From Kiritimatiellota bacterium (GTDB lineage Bacteria > Verrucomicrobiota > Lentisphaeria > Victivallales > JAADHT01): 7,975 nt of DNA. This document shows, piece by piece, positions 1 through 6,840 of the stretch (positions are counted from its first letter, which is position 1; each line of letters begins with the position of its first letter). The position numbers were made by a program, and so were the translations under genes. The stretch is taken from the NCBI GenBank assembly GCA_013151705.1, contig JAADHT010000040.1, positions 1 through 7,975 on the forward strand, read 5' to 3'. The notes beneath the pieces were generated by a model, which worked only from the letters and a program-made list of their open reading frames with translations, had not been told where the DNA came from and made no database searches.

Positions 1-1008
1 GAATATGACTCGGAGTTGCTCCCTCACGCTTTCCGGGGTGATTATCAGCTCTTCACCGCGACGGATGGCTTTCGCTAGATTTCCATAGAAATCAACGCCG
101 CTCTTCGGATATTTCTTGATCGTTTTCGTTTTGAGTTTTATCTTTTCCGCCACTTGACCATAAACGCGTCCGGGAGCGGCGGCGTCAACCACTTCCATGT
201 TCCCGGGTGTCAAATCCGATTTGAATGTGGTCAGAGTCGCCGATGATTGATTGGCGCTGATGGTGCCGCGTGTTCCCATAATAAGAAACATGTCGCCTGT
301 GAATTGAGCTGCCAGCGAGAAATCCAGATCAGCTATGATTCCCGCGTCGTTCCTCATCAGCACTTTCACACAGTCGTCCGCGTCTCCGGCGGCGACCAAA
401 TGCTTGAGATCCCCCCATACCTCCTTGATCTCACCACCCATCAGAAATATCGCGGCGTCGATCCAATGAGACCCGAAATTGAAAATATGCCCGCCGCCAT
501 TCTTCTTCAAAGTCTGCCAGTCATTCCGCAGTTGGTACAAATGATTGATCATTTTGATTTCGAAAACATCACCGAGAATCCCGCTTTCAATCGTCTTCTT
601 GAAATACATCGTCATATCAGAAAATCGGTTGTTGTGGTGAACTGTGAAAACCAGTCTCCTTTTTTTCGCCACTCTCATCATCTCGTCCATGTCCTTCAAA
701 CGCGTCGCCGCCGGTTTTTCCAGAAGCACGTGCTTGCCGGCGTTCAGACATTGCAATGTGTGTTTGGCATGATCGACGCTGCGCGTCGCAACCACCACGA
801 GTTCCGCGTCGCAGTTATTCAAGAGCGACGCCGGAGTCGCGTACGTTTCGCAACCAACCTCTTTTTCAGCTTCATCCAGCCGCTCGCGCAAAGGATCGGC
901 CACCGCCACTATCTCGAAATCCTTACGCCGCCGCATGAATTGCAAATGGTGGTTCCAACCTATCCTGCCCAGCCCCAAAATGGCGGTTTTCACGGGTTTC
1001 GCCGCCAT
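1..1008 (-). CDS. Gfo/Idh/MocA-family NAD(P)-dependent oxidoreductase, C-terminus cut off by the window edge
   Basis: The reading frame is open from an ATG at 1006-1008 to the left edge, giving 336 residues without a stop. The N-terminal Rossmann fold shows GLGRIG at 12-17 (GxGxxG, dinucleotide binding), an acidic-ended second strand (VAVAD, 34-38) and the EKP motif at 97-99, whose lysine is the usual catalytic/cofactor residue. The C-terminal α/β domain carries GGG at 171-173 and GSHWID at 179-184, matching the family's GGG...DxGxH signature with His181 kept but Asn177 where Asp is more common. Members oxidise or reduce sugars, inositols and related polyols in the cytoplasm; the substrate cannot be told from sequence. 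The end seen (RRGEELIITPE, 316-326) is the typical near-C-terminal stretch, so probably only a few tens of residues are missing. AAGGAG lies 6 nt before the start. It follows glmS by 108 bp on the same strand. Confidence 0.93.
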   Translation of the reverse strand, partial: MAAKPVKTAILGLGRIGWNHHLQFMRRRKDFEIVAVADPLRERLDEAEKEVGCETYATPASLLNNCDAELVVVATRSVDHAKHTLQCLNAGKHVLLEKPAATRLKDMDEMMRVAKKRRLVFTVHHNNRFSDMTMYFKKTIESGILGDVFEIKMINHLYQLRNDWQTLKKNGGGHIFNFGSHWIDAAIFLMGGEIKEVWGDLKHLVAAGDADDCVKVLMRNDAGIIADLDFSLAAQFTGDMFLIMGTRGTISANQSSATLTTFKSDLTPGNMEVVDAAAPGRVYGQVAEKIKLKTKTIKKYPKSGVDFYGNLAKAIRRGEELIITPESVREQLRVIF

Positions 1009-1014
1009 CACACT

Positions 1015-1020
1015 CTCCTT
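1015..1020 (-). promoter_or_regulatory. Ribosome binding site of the Gfo/Idh/MocA oxidoreductase
   Basis: On the minus strand AAGGAG stands 6 nt before the ATG at 1008. It is a strong Shine-Dalgarno match and decides the start codon. It also shows that this gene does not depend on coupling to glmS. Confidence 0.8.
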
Positions 1021-1089
1021 TTTATTGTTGAACACAAACATCACATGACGTTTGAACGATTGATACAAACACGTGAACGAAAACCTGGC

Positions 1090-1105
1090 TTCCCCCTTGC
1101 GGGAA
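1090..1105 (-). terminator. Weak hairpin after glmS, possible inefficient terminator
   Basis: A TTCCC/GGGAA stem of 5 bp (1090-1094 with 1101-1105) with a 6-nt loop starts 11 bp after the glmS stop. On the minus strand it is followed, after GCCAGG, by only four T. Stem and T tract are both short and not adjacent, so I regard it as a pause or weak terminator at best. Read-through into the oxidoreductase gene is likely. Confidence 0.25.
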
Positions 1106-1116
1106 AACCTAATAAT

Positions 1117-2964
1117 TCATTCAACAGTCACACTCTTGGCCAGATTACGCGGCTGGTCTATCTCGCATCCGCGTTTATTGGCGAAATGGTAGGCGAAGAG
1201 CTGTAGAGCGATCGCCGTTGAAACAGGAGTGGTGAACACAGAGGAACGCGGTACCGGAATCGTAACATCAGCTGACTCCGCGACCGAATCGTCCCCTTCC
1301 GTCGTTATCGCCACAACTGGAGATTTCCTAGCCGCGCACTCCTGTATGTTGCCCAAAATTTTTTCTTTTCCAGGAACATCGTTCGCCAAAGCCACCACTG
1401 GAACGTTCTCCTCCAAAAGGGCTATCGGACCATGTTTAAGTTCAGCCGCATGATATCCCTCCGCATGGACATAGCTGATCTCCTTCAACTTGAGCGCCCC
1501 CTCCAAAGCGACCGGATAGAGGTTTCCTCTGCCAATAAAAAAGAAATTCTCGGCTTCGGAATACTTTTCAGCAACCTCCTTGATCAAATCGTTTTTCTCA
1601 AGAACGGCCGCCGCCAACTCCGGTATCCTCTCTATCTCGGAGACAAGGGATATTCCCGCCTCGCGAGTCAATCTCCGGGATCTAGCCAACTTGAGGGCTG
1701 TCATCAACAACGCGACGACTTGACAGGTGAACGCCTTCGTGGACGCCACGCCTATCTCAGGGCCCGCATGCAAATAGATACCCCTGTCAACCTCTCTGGC
1801 GATAGTCGATCCAACGACATTGCAGATCCCGATAGTGGAAGCGCCCTTTCTCGCGGCTTCCCTCACCGCGGCGAGAGTGTCAGCCGTTTCACCAGACTGA
1901 CTTGTCGCTATGACAAGAGTGTTGGGGGATATTATCGGATTTCTGTATCTGAACTCCGCCGCTTGCTCTATCTCCGTCGGAATGTCGGCCAAATCCTCGA
2001 AGAAATACTCTCCGACCATTCCAGCATGCATGCTCGTCCCGCAGGCGGCTATTATAATTCGATTCGCGTCAAGCATCTCCTTTGGGGAAAGATTCAAACC
2101 CGACAGCACCGCCGCACCCTGCTCATGATCCAGACGGCCTCGTATCGTGTCGCGCAAAGCTTTCGGTTGCTCGAATATTTCCTTCAACATAAAATGTTCA
2201 AACCCTGACTTCTCGACGACGCTCAAATCCCAGTCTATTTTCATTTTTTCTCTGGAAACAGGCAAGTCGTCGAGATTTCTTATGTCCGCGTTTCCGGGTG
2301 AAAGAAGAGCGATGTCGCCATCGTCCAGATAAATGACTTCGCTGGTGTGAGCCACCAAGGCCGCTGTGTCGCTGGCCGCCAAGACTCCGTTGGCGGTGAG
2401 GCCGATCACTATAGGACTTCCTTTCCTGGCCACGACCAGCGCATCGGGATGTTTTGTTGAAAGGACAGCCACTCCATAAGTTCCCTTCACTTGTTTGAGC
2501 GCGGCGGCGACCGCCTTCAGAAAATCGCCATCGTAGCACTCGGCGACCAGATGCGCGAGCACTTCCGAATCCGTTTCGGAGGAGAATTTTTGACCCTCGT
2601 CGATCAATCGTTTTTTCAACTCGACGTAGTTCTCGATGATTCCGTTGTGGACGATGAAAAAGGTTCCGGCGGTATCCGAATGGGGATGCGCGTTGACCTC
2701 GGTAGGAGCTCCATGGGTCGCCCAGCGCGTGTGCGCGACGCCAGCGCTGAACTGAAGTCCGCGTTCCTCGGTTGACATGGAGTTGAGTTTTTTGCGCAGT
2801 TTTTTGACTTTTCCCGGCGTTTTAACCAATAGGACGGATTCCGCTTCCATCGAATTCAAGGCGATTCCGGCGGAATCATATCCGCGGTATTCCAAACGCG
2901 ACAAACCATCGAGAAGAACACTTTCGAGGTTTTCTATTCCAACACCAGCTACTATACCGCACAT
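1117..2964 (-). CDS. glmS: Glutamine--fructose-6-phosphate aminotransferase (isomerizing)
   Basis: GlmS makes glucosamine-6-phosphate from fructose-6-phosphate and glutamine in the cytoplasm, the entry step to UDP-GlcNAc, peptidoglycan and lipopolysaccharide. The 615 residues match the family's usual length (about 600-610). The N-terminal glutaminase domain begins MCGIVAGVG; Cys2 is the nucleophile after Met removal, with HTRWATHG at 78-85 and HNGIIENY at 106-113. Two sugar-isomerase (SIS) domains follow: the first has ACGTS (307-311) and TSQSGET (354-360), with STK at 408-410; the second carries KEISY (494-498, catalytic-type Glu495) and KHGP (510-513). The C-terminus ends NLAKSVTVE with the conserved Lys610. 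All key residues are present, so it should be active. The ATG at 2962-2964 is fixed by the invariant MCGI start. The stop codon of the upstream gene is 7 bp away and only a poor AAGAAG-like ribosome site is seen, which suggests translational coupling. Confidence 0.98.
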   Translation of the reverse strand: MCGIVAGVGIENLESVLLDGLSRLEYRGYDSAGIALNSMEAESVLLVKTPGKVKKLRKKLNSMSTEERGLQFSAGVAHTRWATHGAPTEVNAHPHSDTAGTFFIVHNGIIENYVELKKRLIDEGQKFSSETDSEVLAHLVAECYDGDFLKAVAAALKQVKGTYGVAVLSTKHPDALVVARKGSPIVIGLTANGVLAASDTAALVAHTSEVIYLDDGDIALLSPGNADIRNLDDLPVSREKMKIDWDLSVVEKSGFEHFMLKEIFEQPKALRDTIRGRLDHEQGAAVLSGLNLSPKEMLDANRIIIAACGTSMHAGMVGEYFFEDLADIPTEIEQAAEFRYRNPIISPNTLVIATSQSGETADTLAAVREAARKGASTIGICNVVGSTIAREVDRGIYLHAGPEIGVASTKAFTCQVVALLMTALKLARSRRLTREAGISLVSEIERIPELAAAVLEKNDLIKEVAEKYSEAENFFFIGRGNLYPVALEGALKLKEISYVHAEGYHAAELKHGPIALLEENVPVVALANDVPGKEKILGNIQECAARKSPVVAITTEGDDSVAESADVTIPVPRSSVFTTPVSTAIALQLFAYHFANKRGCEIDQPRNLAKSVTVE

Positions 2965-2971
2965 ATGATCA

Positions 2972-5900
2972 TCACTTCTTTTTTTCCAACTCGATGTAGA
3001 ACGTGTCGGATGGAAGATTCACTTTTAAATGAATGGAACGCTGGTCGAACGACAACTCGCCCGCTCTGAAACCATTCACGTTCAGCTTATAGGCTTTCCA
3101 CTCCTCCTTGTTTTTTCCTTTCAGCAGGACGGCACCTCGCATTATTTTAGATAGAACAGGAGCGTCGCCGGCATTTTTTATCTTGCGATACGGATCGCCT
3201 TTTATGACATCGACTTTCCAGTTTGAGTTTCGCTCCTCGGAAAAGAACTGGAGAAGAATGTGTTCCGAATCGGCAATGGTTTTTCCATCAAGAGAAATGA
3301 CTAGAACGCTCCCGTACGCGTTTTTAACCGTTATGGTGGCATCCTTCAGATGAACGGGTTTTCTTTTCGGGAAAAATCCCACGAAAGCCTGCGAACGCGG
3401 TGTGTTGATCTTCAGATAACCTTTTTTGTAGTTTAGAGTCAACTCTCCGGTCGAACTTTTTATATACCCTTTCTTTTTGTTGATGTTTTTCGAGATCAAT
3501 CTTGCTCTTACGGCTGATTTCGCCCCTTTTCCTCCGAACTTATAATCGACATTGCCCACGAGACAAGCGGATGGATTCACCTCGCCTTTCGGGGATTTCA
3601 AATCCGCGCTTGACATACGTCCCATTTTATCCGAGTAATCGAGAGGAGCGCCGGCGAGGCGGACAAGAGATTTCTCGCTTAAACGATACGTCGCGACCGT
3701 CGCGCCTTTGGATACGTCGCCGCGTCGGAACATAAGAGCGTATCCTGGAAACGCGCCGGCTATCGCGGGACAAAAGACTGAATCTTGCCTCAACCGACTC
3801 ACCCAGTAAGGGGATTTGTTGTCGTACCAAAGCACCGCGCCAGCTCCGCGGAGAGAGAGATACGCGGCCATCAAGGGAACGGCTTCCGCCCTGTATTTAT
3901 TAGGCAAAGGCCAACCGGTAATTATCTCCACTGTTGTTTTGCCGGGGAAATTCGGAAAAACGATCGGGCTGGATAGAGGATTCCGCAAAGCGGTTCTGTC
4001 TCTGAACGAAGTGCCCTCCAAATAGGCTCTTTGCCTGCCTTGTATATCAGGTTCGAAATAGGCTGTTCTCGCAATCAAACCTCCTTCCGAGTTGAGCAGG
4101 TTTTCAATCGGCCCCAAAATCCTCGGAGCTGATGTGGAAGAGCCGCCGGTAGCGATTATTCCTTTGAACTTGCACTTGCGGCGCAGATACGAGATCAACT
4201 CGTCATCCACATTCCGTTTCAACTCCATCAAAAAGAGAAGCTGGTCGAATTTGCGCCTGTTCATAAAGTCAGTGGCCGCGCTTATCGTAACCGATTTTTT
4301 GAAAGAGGATGGTGGCAGCAACACGAACATCGGGTTATTTGTTCTCAAACCGTCCGCATCCGTGACCGGATGATATTTCTGGGGCATGTTCCAGGCATGA
4401 AGAACGGATCTTCTGTCACTGTGGCGTTTCAACAACCAATCATCGTATTTTTTATCGAGAATCTTCTTTTGGGCTGGAGGTATCTTATTGAAATTCTCGC
4501 CGAAAAGAGTGTCGTTTTGCTGAAGCTCGAACCAAACGATAGTGGGATCGTCGCAAAGTCTGGTCCGCGTGTAAGGATTTCTCTTTCTGAGAAACCTGGA
4601 CCACCTTTTGTATTTTCTTCTGTATTTAGCGCTTATGTACAAAAGACCGTATGGATGGGTTCCAGGATTTTCATAGCCATCGTACGCGGAATCTTTGGCG
4701 AACGTGTAGTCGGCCGGCGAATAGTTGGCCAACGCTACGTAAACTCCGTTCTTTTTGCAAACCGACACGAAATAGAAGAGTTTGTCAAGCAGATACTTGT
4801 CGCATTCTCCAAAAGCTCCGGTTTCACGAGAACAGAGACTACCGTTCACGCGGATTAGGTTCACACCCAAAGAGGCGAGTTTGGCGACGTATGAATCGAC
4901 GGTTGCTTTGCTGGCCGTAATCGGCTCGGCGCAATCAACCCCCCAGAAACGCGGTCTGGTTCCATCCTTAAACACCATTCCCTTGGCGTCGGTGACGCAA
5001 AATCCGCGCGAACCGGAGGTTTTCTCGTTCAATCGGGACAAATCGAAAACGGGTTTCTTGTTTTTTATTGCGAGAGCGGCATTGGGCATAAACGCGAAAT
5101 ATCCTGGAGGCGCCGTGATTTTCGAGTCGGGTTTCAACTTGCCTTGAGGATGGAACGGGGCGAGGGAAACGCAAATGCAATCAATAGCGAGTTCAACGGC
5201 TCCCAACCTGTTCCTGCGCGACAGGCGTATCTCCAATGTGTTTTCACCTTCACTTAAATAGGCGGATTTGTAATTGACCCAGCAGACCGATATTTTATTA
5301 TTCATCGAAATATCGTCAATAGCGGGAAGATTCGCCGAAGCCTTCTTCCATTGTTTCGATCCGTTGAATCTGTATTCGAACGGGCTTTCGTTTCTTTTCG
5401 TCAATTCGCGCATCCAAATATGGTAGGGACCGGAAAGCGGAAGTTTGAACTTCCATTTCGCGGTAAAAACATTGTCCATCTCGCTGTCGGGCGACAAAGA
5501 GCAAACAAGCCATTCACCGTTGGAAAGTGTTTTCGAGGATTCCGGAATCGATCCGGTTTTATTCGTGAAATCATTAGAGGCGGTTTCCCCCTCCAACCAA
5601 GCGTAGGTGCCTATATAGCCGTATTGAGCTAGAACTTGCGGTTTGAGCCATCCATTGGGCTTGAATGGGACGTCGGTTAGAAAAAAACAGTCGAAAGCCG
5701 CGCGGAATCCCTTGTTTTTTCCGCGGGGAAGCACTTTTATCTCCAAAGTGTGCTTGCCTTTCGTCAACTTGAATTTTCCGTATTCACACCAAACCAAACT
5801 GCGTTCATCCCGCAAATCTATCAAGTCGTGGATCGGATGGTTCTTGCCGGAGACTTTCCATTCGCCATCGTCAAAGCGAAACTTCCAAGGCGACGCCAAA

Positions 5901-6187
5901 AGACGGTAGAACTCCCTCACCCAGAACGTGTATTCGGAATCAGCGGGAATGTCTATTTCATACGACGCGGTGAACTCCTTCTTGTCAGTGGCGACTCCAT
6001 CCTTCACATGGCAGGTCAGCCATTTCTCTTTGGACAGTTTAGTCGGGATGGCTACTTCGGAAAACCATTTCGTGGTTGTGAAATCGTTTTTCGACGTGTT
6101 TTCAGCCTCCCACCAAACAGCGTTCCCAGCGGAAAGTCTCGTCAAGCACGTCACAAACAAAAACATTGCCAACGTAAAACATCGCAT
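2972..6187 (-). CDS. Exported protein with two carbohydrate-binding-like domains and a degenerate glycosidase-like TIM barrel
   Basis: The 1071-residue product starts with a Sec signal peptide (about 1-20, hydrophobic ALAMFLFV-type core, likely cut after RLSA). No lipobox is seen. Residues 23-183 and 195-353 are two copies of one domain: each opens W-x-E-(A/G)-E-x-(T/A)-x-x-(K/-)NDF, has a TLEI strand, and closes DC...F-x-P-x-G-x-LKP. This pattern suggests a galactose-binding-like β-sandwich. From about 396 a cellulase-like (clan GH-A type) region begins with the strand RFWGVD (413-418), then GVNLIRVNG (441-449), VYVALANYS (482-490), IVWFELQQND (550-559), WPLPNKYRAE (759-768) and AVLWYDN (784-790). 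Where clan GH-A enzymes have Asn-Glu (the acid/base) at the end of strand 4, this protein reads Gln557-Asn558; the nucleophile strand is also irregular, with Glu754 the only nearby candidate. It may therefore bind rather than cleave glycans. The last 200 residues look like β-rich accessory domain(s). A strong AAGGAGG supports the start. glmS follows after 7 bp. Confidence 0.85.
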   Translation of the reverse strand: MRCFTLAMFLFVTCLTRLSAGNAVWWEAENTSKNDFTTTKWFSEVAIPTKLSKEKWLTCHVKDGVATDKKEFTASYEIDIPADSEYTFWVREFYRLLASPWKFRFDDGEWKVSGKNHPIHDLIDLRDERSLVWCEYGKFKLTKGKHTLEIKVLPRGKNKGFRAAFDCFFLTDVPFKPNGWLKPQVLAQYGYIGTYAWLEGETASNDFTNKTGSIPESSKTLSNGEWLVCSLSPDSEMDNVFTAKWKFKLPLSGPYHIWMRELTKRNESPFEYRFNGSKQWKKASANLPAIDDISMNNKISVCWVNYKSAYLSEGENTLEIRLSRRNRLGAVELAIDCICVSLAPFHPQGKLKPDSKITAPPGYFAFMPNAALAIKNKKPVFDLSRLNEKTSGSRGFCVTDAKGMVFKDGTRPRFWGVDCAEPITASKATVDSYVAKLASLGVNLIRVNGSLCSRETGAFGECDKYLLDKLFYFVSVCKKNGVYVALANYSPADYTFAKDSAYDGYENPGTHPYGLLYISAKYRRKYKRWSRFLRKRNPYTRTRLCDDPTIVWFELQQNDTLFGENFNKIPPAQKKILDKKYDDWLLKRHSDRRSVLHAWNMPQKYHPVTDADGLRTNNPMFVLLPPSSFKKSVTISAATDFMNRRKFDQLLFLMELKRNVDDELISYLRRKCKFKGIIATGGSSTSAPRILGPIENLLNSEGGLIARTAYFEPDIQGRQRAYLEGTSFRDRTALRNPLSSPIVFPNFPGKTTVEIITGWPLPNKYRAEAVPLMAAYLSLRGAGAVLWYDNKSPYWVSRLRQDSVFCPAIAGAFPGYALMFRRGDVSKGATVATYRLSEKSLVRLAGAPLDYSDKMGRMSSADLKSPKGEVNPSACLVGNVDYKFGGKGAKSAVRARLISKNINKKKGYIKSSTGELTLNYKKGYLKINTPRSQAFVGFFPKRKPVHLKDATITVKNAYGSVLVISLDGKTIADSEHILLQFFSEERNSNWKVDVIKGDPYRKIKNAGDAPVLSKIMRGAVLLKGKNKEEWKAYKLNVNGFRAGELSFDQRSIHLKVNLPSDTFYIELEKKK
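5129..5605 (-). repeat. Second copy of duplicated carbohydrate-binding-like domain (residues 195-353 of the exported protein)
   Basis: The domain runs from YAWLEGETASNDF to FHPQGKLKP and repeats the order of motifs of the first copy (IWMRE, NTLEIRL, AIDC). Together they give the exported protein two adjacent binding modules before the barrel domain. Confidence 0.75.
5639..6121 (-). repeat. First copy of duplicated carbohydrate-binding-like domain (residues 23-183 of the exported protein)
   Basis: The domain runs from AVWWEAENTSKNDF to FKPNGWLKP and aligns end to end with the second copy. Shared landmarks are the W-x-E opening, NDF, a W(L)xC strand, a W(V/M)RE strand, TLEI, the DC motif and the P-x-G-x-LKP exit. 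The copies are clearly diverged, which points to an old duplication. Confidence 0.75.
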
Positions 6188-6194
6188 ACCTCTT

Positions 6195-6201
6195 CCTCCT
6201 T
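6195..6201 (-). promoter_or_regulatory. Ribosome binding site of the exported glycosidase-like protein
   Basis: AAGGAGG on the minus strand, 7 nt before the ATG at 6187, is an ideal Shine-Dalgarno sequence. It fixes the start and suggests efficient translation of this gene and, by coupling, of glmS. Confidence 0.85.
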
Positions 6202-6284
6202 AGAATATTTCACCCGTAAAATCTTACCAAAAAAGTGCAAGAAAATACATTTTGGTTCCTTCTCCGCTGTCTTCAAACTTAAAA

Positions 6285-6371
6285 ATTGCAGAATTACAGA
6301 GTTGCTGAATTGCAGGGGTACTGAGTTCTGAATCGCCGCGTCGCCGCACTCCAGGACTTTAGGACTCTCTC
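6285..6371. repeat. Degenerate tandem array of 8-nt units in the 188-bp intergenic gap
   Basis: Read on the plus strand, the stretch divides into consecutive octamers: ATTGCAGA, ATTACAGA, GTTGCTGA, ATTGCAGG, GGTACTGA, GTTCTGA (7 nt), ATCGCCGC, GTCGCCGC, ACTCCAGG, ACTTTAGG, ACTCTCTC. The first six share RTTRCWGA, the next two differ only at one base, and units nine and ten share ACTYYAGG. It lies between the stop of the two-module cysteine protein and the start of the exported protein. The rest of the gap (6188-6284) is AT-rich and holds only the ribosome binding site. Confidence 0.65.
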
Positions 6372-6375
6372 CTAA
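6359..6375 (-). other. Perfect inverted repeat directly behind the stop codon of the two-module cysteine protein
   Basis: TTAGGA (6359-6364) and TCCTAA (6370-6375) are perfect 6-nt arms around a 5-nt loop. On the minus strand the hairpin begins at the base after the TAA stop. No T tract follows, so it is not a standard intrinsic terminator. It could protect the 3' end of the leu transcript or act with Rho. It overlaps the octamer array and may simply arise from it. Confidence 0.4.
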
Positions 6376-6837
6376 TTATTTGCTGTTCTGAAGCTTCCTC
6401 AACTCTTCTTTCTGTTTCTGTTCGCACTCGGGACACATACCATGGGAAACGCCTGTGCGCCTGCCCTTTTCCACCTGCCACTCTTTAAGATGGTAGATTT
6501 TATTGCACCAAGAGCAGACGATCGGAATGGTTTTCGACATCTGGTCTATATTGAACTCTTTCGTTTTCTTCAACACTTTGGATTTCGCGGAGGAGGGGAA
6601 TTCATCGATTGAAGAGCCGTCCGAGTTTTTCTCATCATTCAGTCGCTTTAGCTCCTCCAACTGCTTCAACTCGCATTCCGGACACATACCGTGGGAAGCG
6701 CCGGTCTGCTTGCCTTTCTCCACCTGCCACTGTTTCATGTGGTAGATTTTATTGCACCAGGAACATATCACGGGAATGGTTTTCACCAAATCATCAACAT
6801 TCAGTTCCTGGGTCATATTGAATTTGTTTGTGGGCAT
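6376..6837 (-). CDS. Small protein of two tandem CxxC...SHGxCPEC zinc-ribbon-like modules
   Basis: The 153 residues consist of two 50-residue copies (14-63 and 97-146) joined by an acidic, serine-rich linker (about 64-96). By eye 37 of 50 positions are identical. Each copy has CSWCNKIY (Cys25/28 and Cys108/111), a conserved WQVEKG, then SHGMCPEC (Cys52/55 and Cys135/138), so each has four cysteines suited to bind one zinc ion. A similar CxWCxKI...W...SHGxCPEC element is known at the C-terminus of many bacterial response regulators and PAS proteins, where its role is unclear; here it stands alone without a receiver domain. There is no signal peptide or membrane segment, so it should be cytoplasmic. 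The gene starts 3 bp after the leuD stop, with AGGGA about 11 nt before the ATG, and must share leuD's message. Function unknown; zinc, nucleic-acid or protein binding are possible. Confidence 0.88.
   Translation of the reverse strand: MPTNKFNMTQELNVDDLVKTIPVICSWCNKIYHMKQWQVEKGKQTGASHGMCPECELKQLEELKRLNDEKNSDGSSIDEFPSSAKSKVLKKTKEFNIDQMSKTIPIVCSWCNKIYHLKEWQVEKGRRTGVSHGMCPECEQKQKEELRKLQNSK
6400..6549 (-). repeat. Second SHGxCPEC module (residues 97-146)
   Basis: This copy encodes KTIPIVCSWC to CPECEQKQKEEL. It shares a 20-bp identical DNA block (6491-6510 with 6740-6759) with the first module, at an offset of 249 bp (83 codons). Confidence 0.85.
6649..6798 (-). repeat. First SHGxCPEC module (residues 14-63)
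   Basis: This copy encodes KTIPVICSWC to CPECELKQLEEL and is in the same frame as the second module. High protein identity with more drift at the DNA level suggests selection on both copies. Confidence 0.85.
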
Positions 6838-6840
6838 TTT

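Noticed and set aside
1031..1079. Imperfect direct repeat ACAAACA...TGAACG in the glmS-oxidoreductase gap
   Set aside because: Two short, imperfect copies with unequal spacing give no clear operator or promoter; likely chance.
247..1206. Long plus-strand open frame (319 codons)
   Set aside because: It is the antisense of the oxidoreductase gene and the end of glmS, both of which have clear family motifs; its translation shows no recognisable domain and no good ribosome site.
2972..6187. Lipoprotein signal on the exported protein (Cys14 in its leader)
   Set aside because: The residues before Cys14 (FVT) do not match a lipobox, and a standard cleavage site after RLSA is better placed.
6188..6284. 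Possible -35/-10 pair TTGGTA and TATTCT with 17-nt spacing before the exported protein
   Set aside because: Transcription would start at the ribosome binding site itself, leaving almost no leader, so a functional promoter at this place is unlikely.
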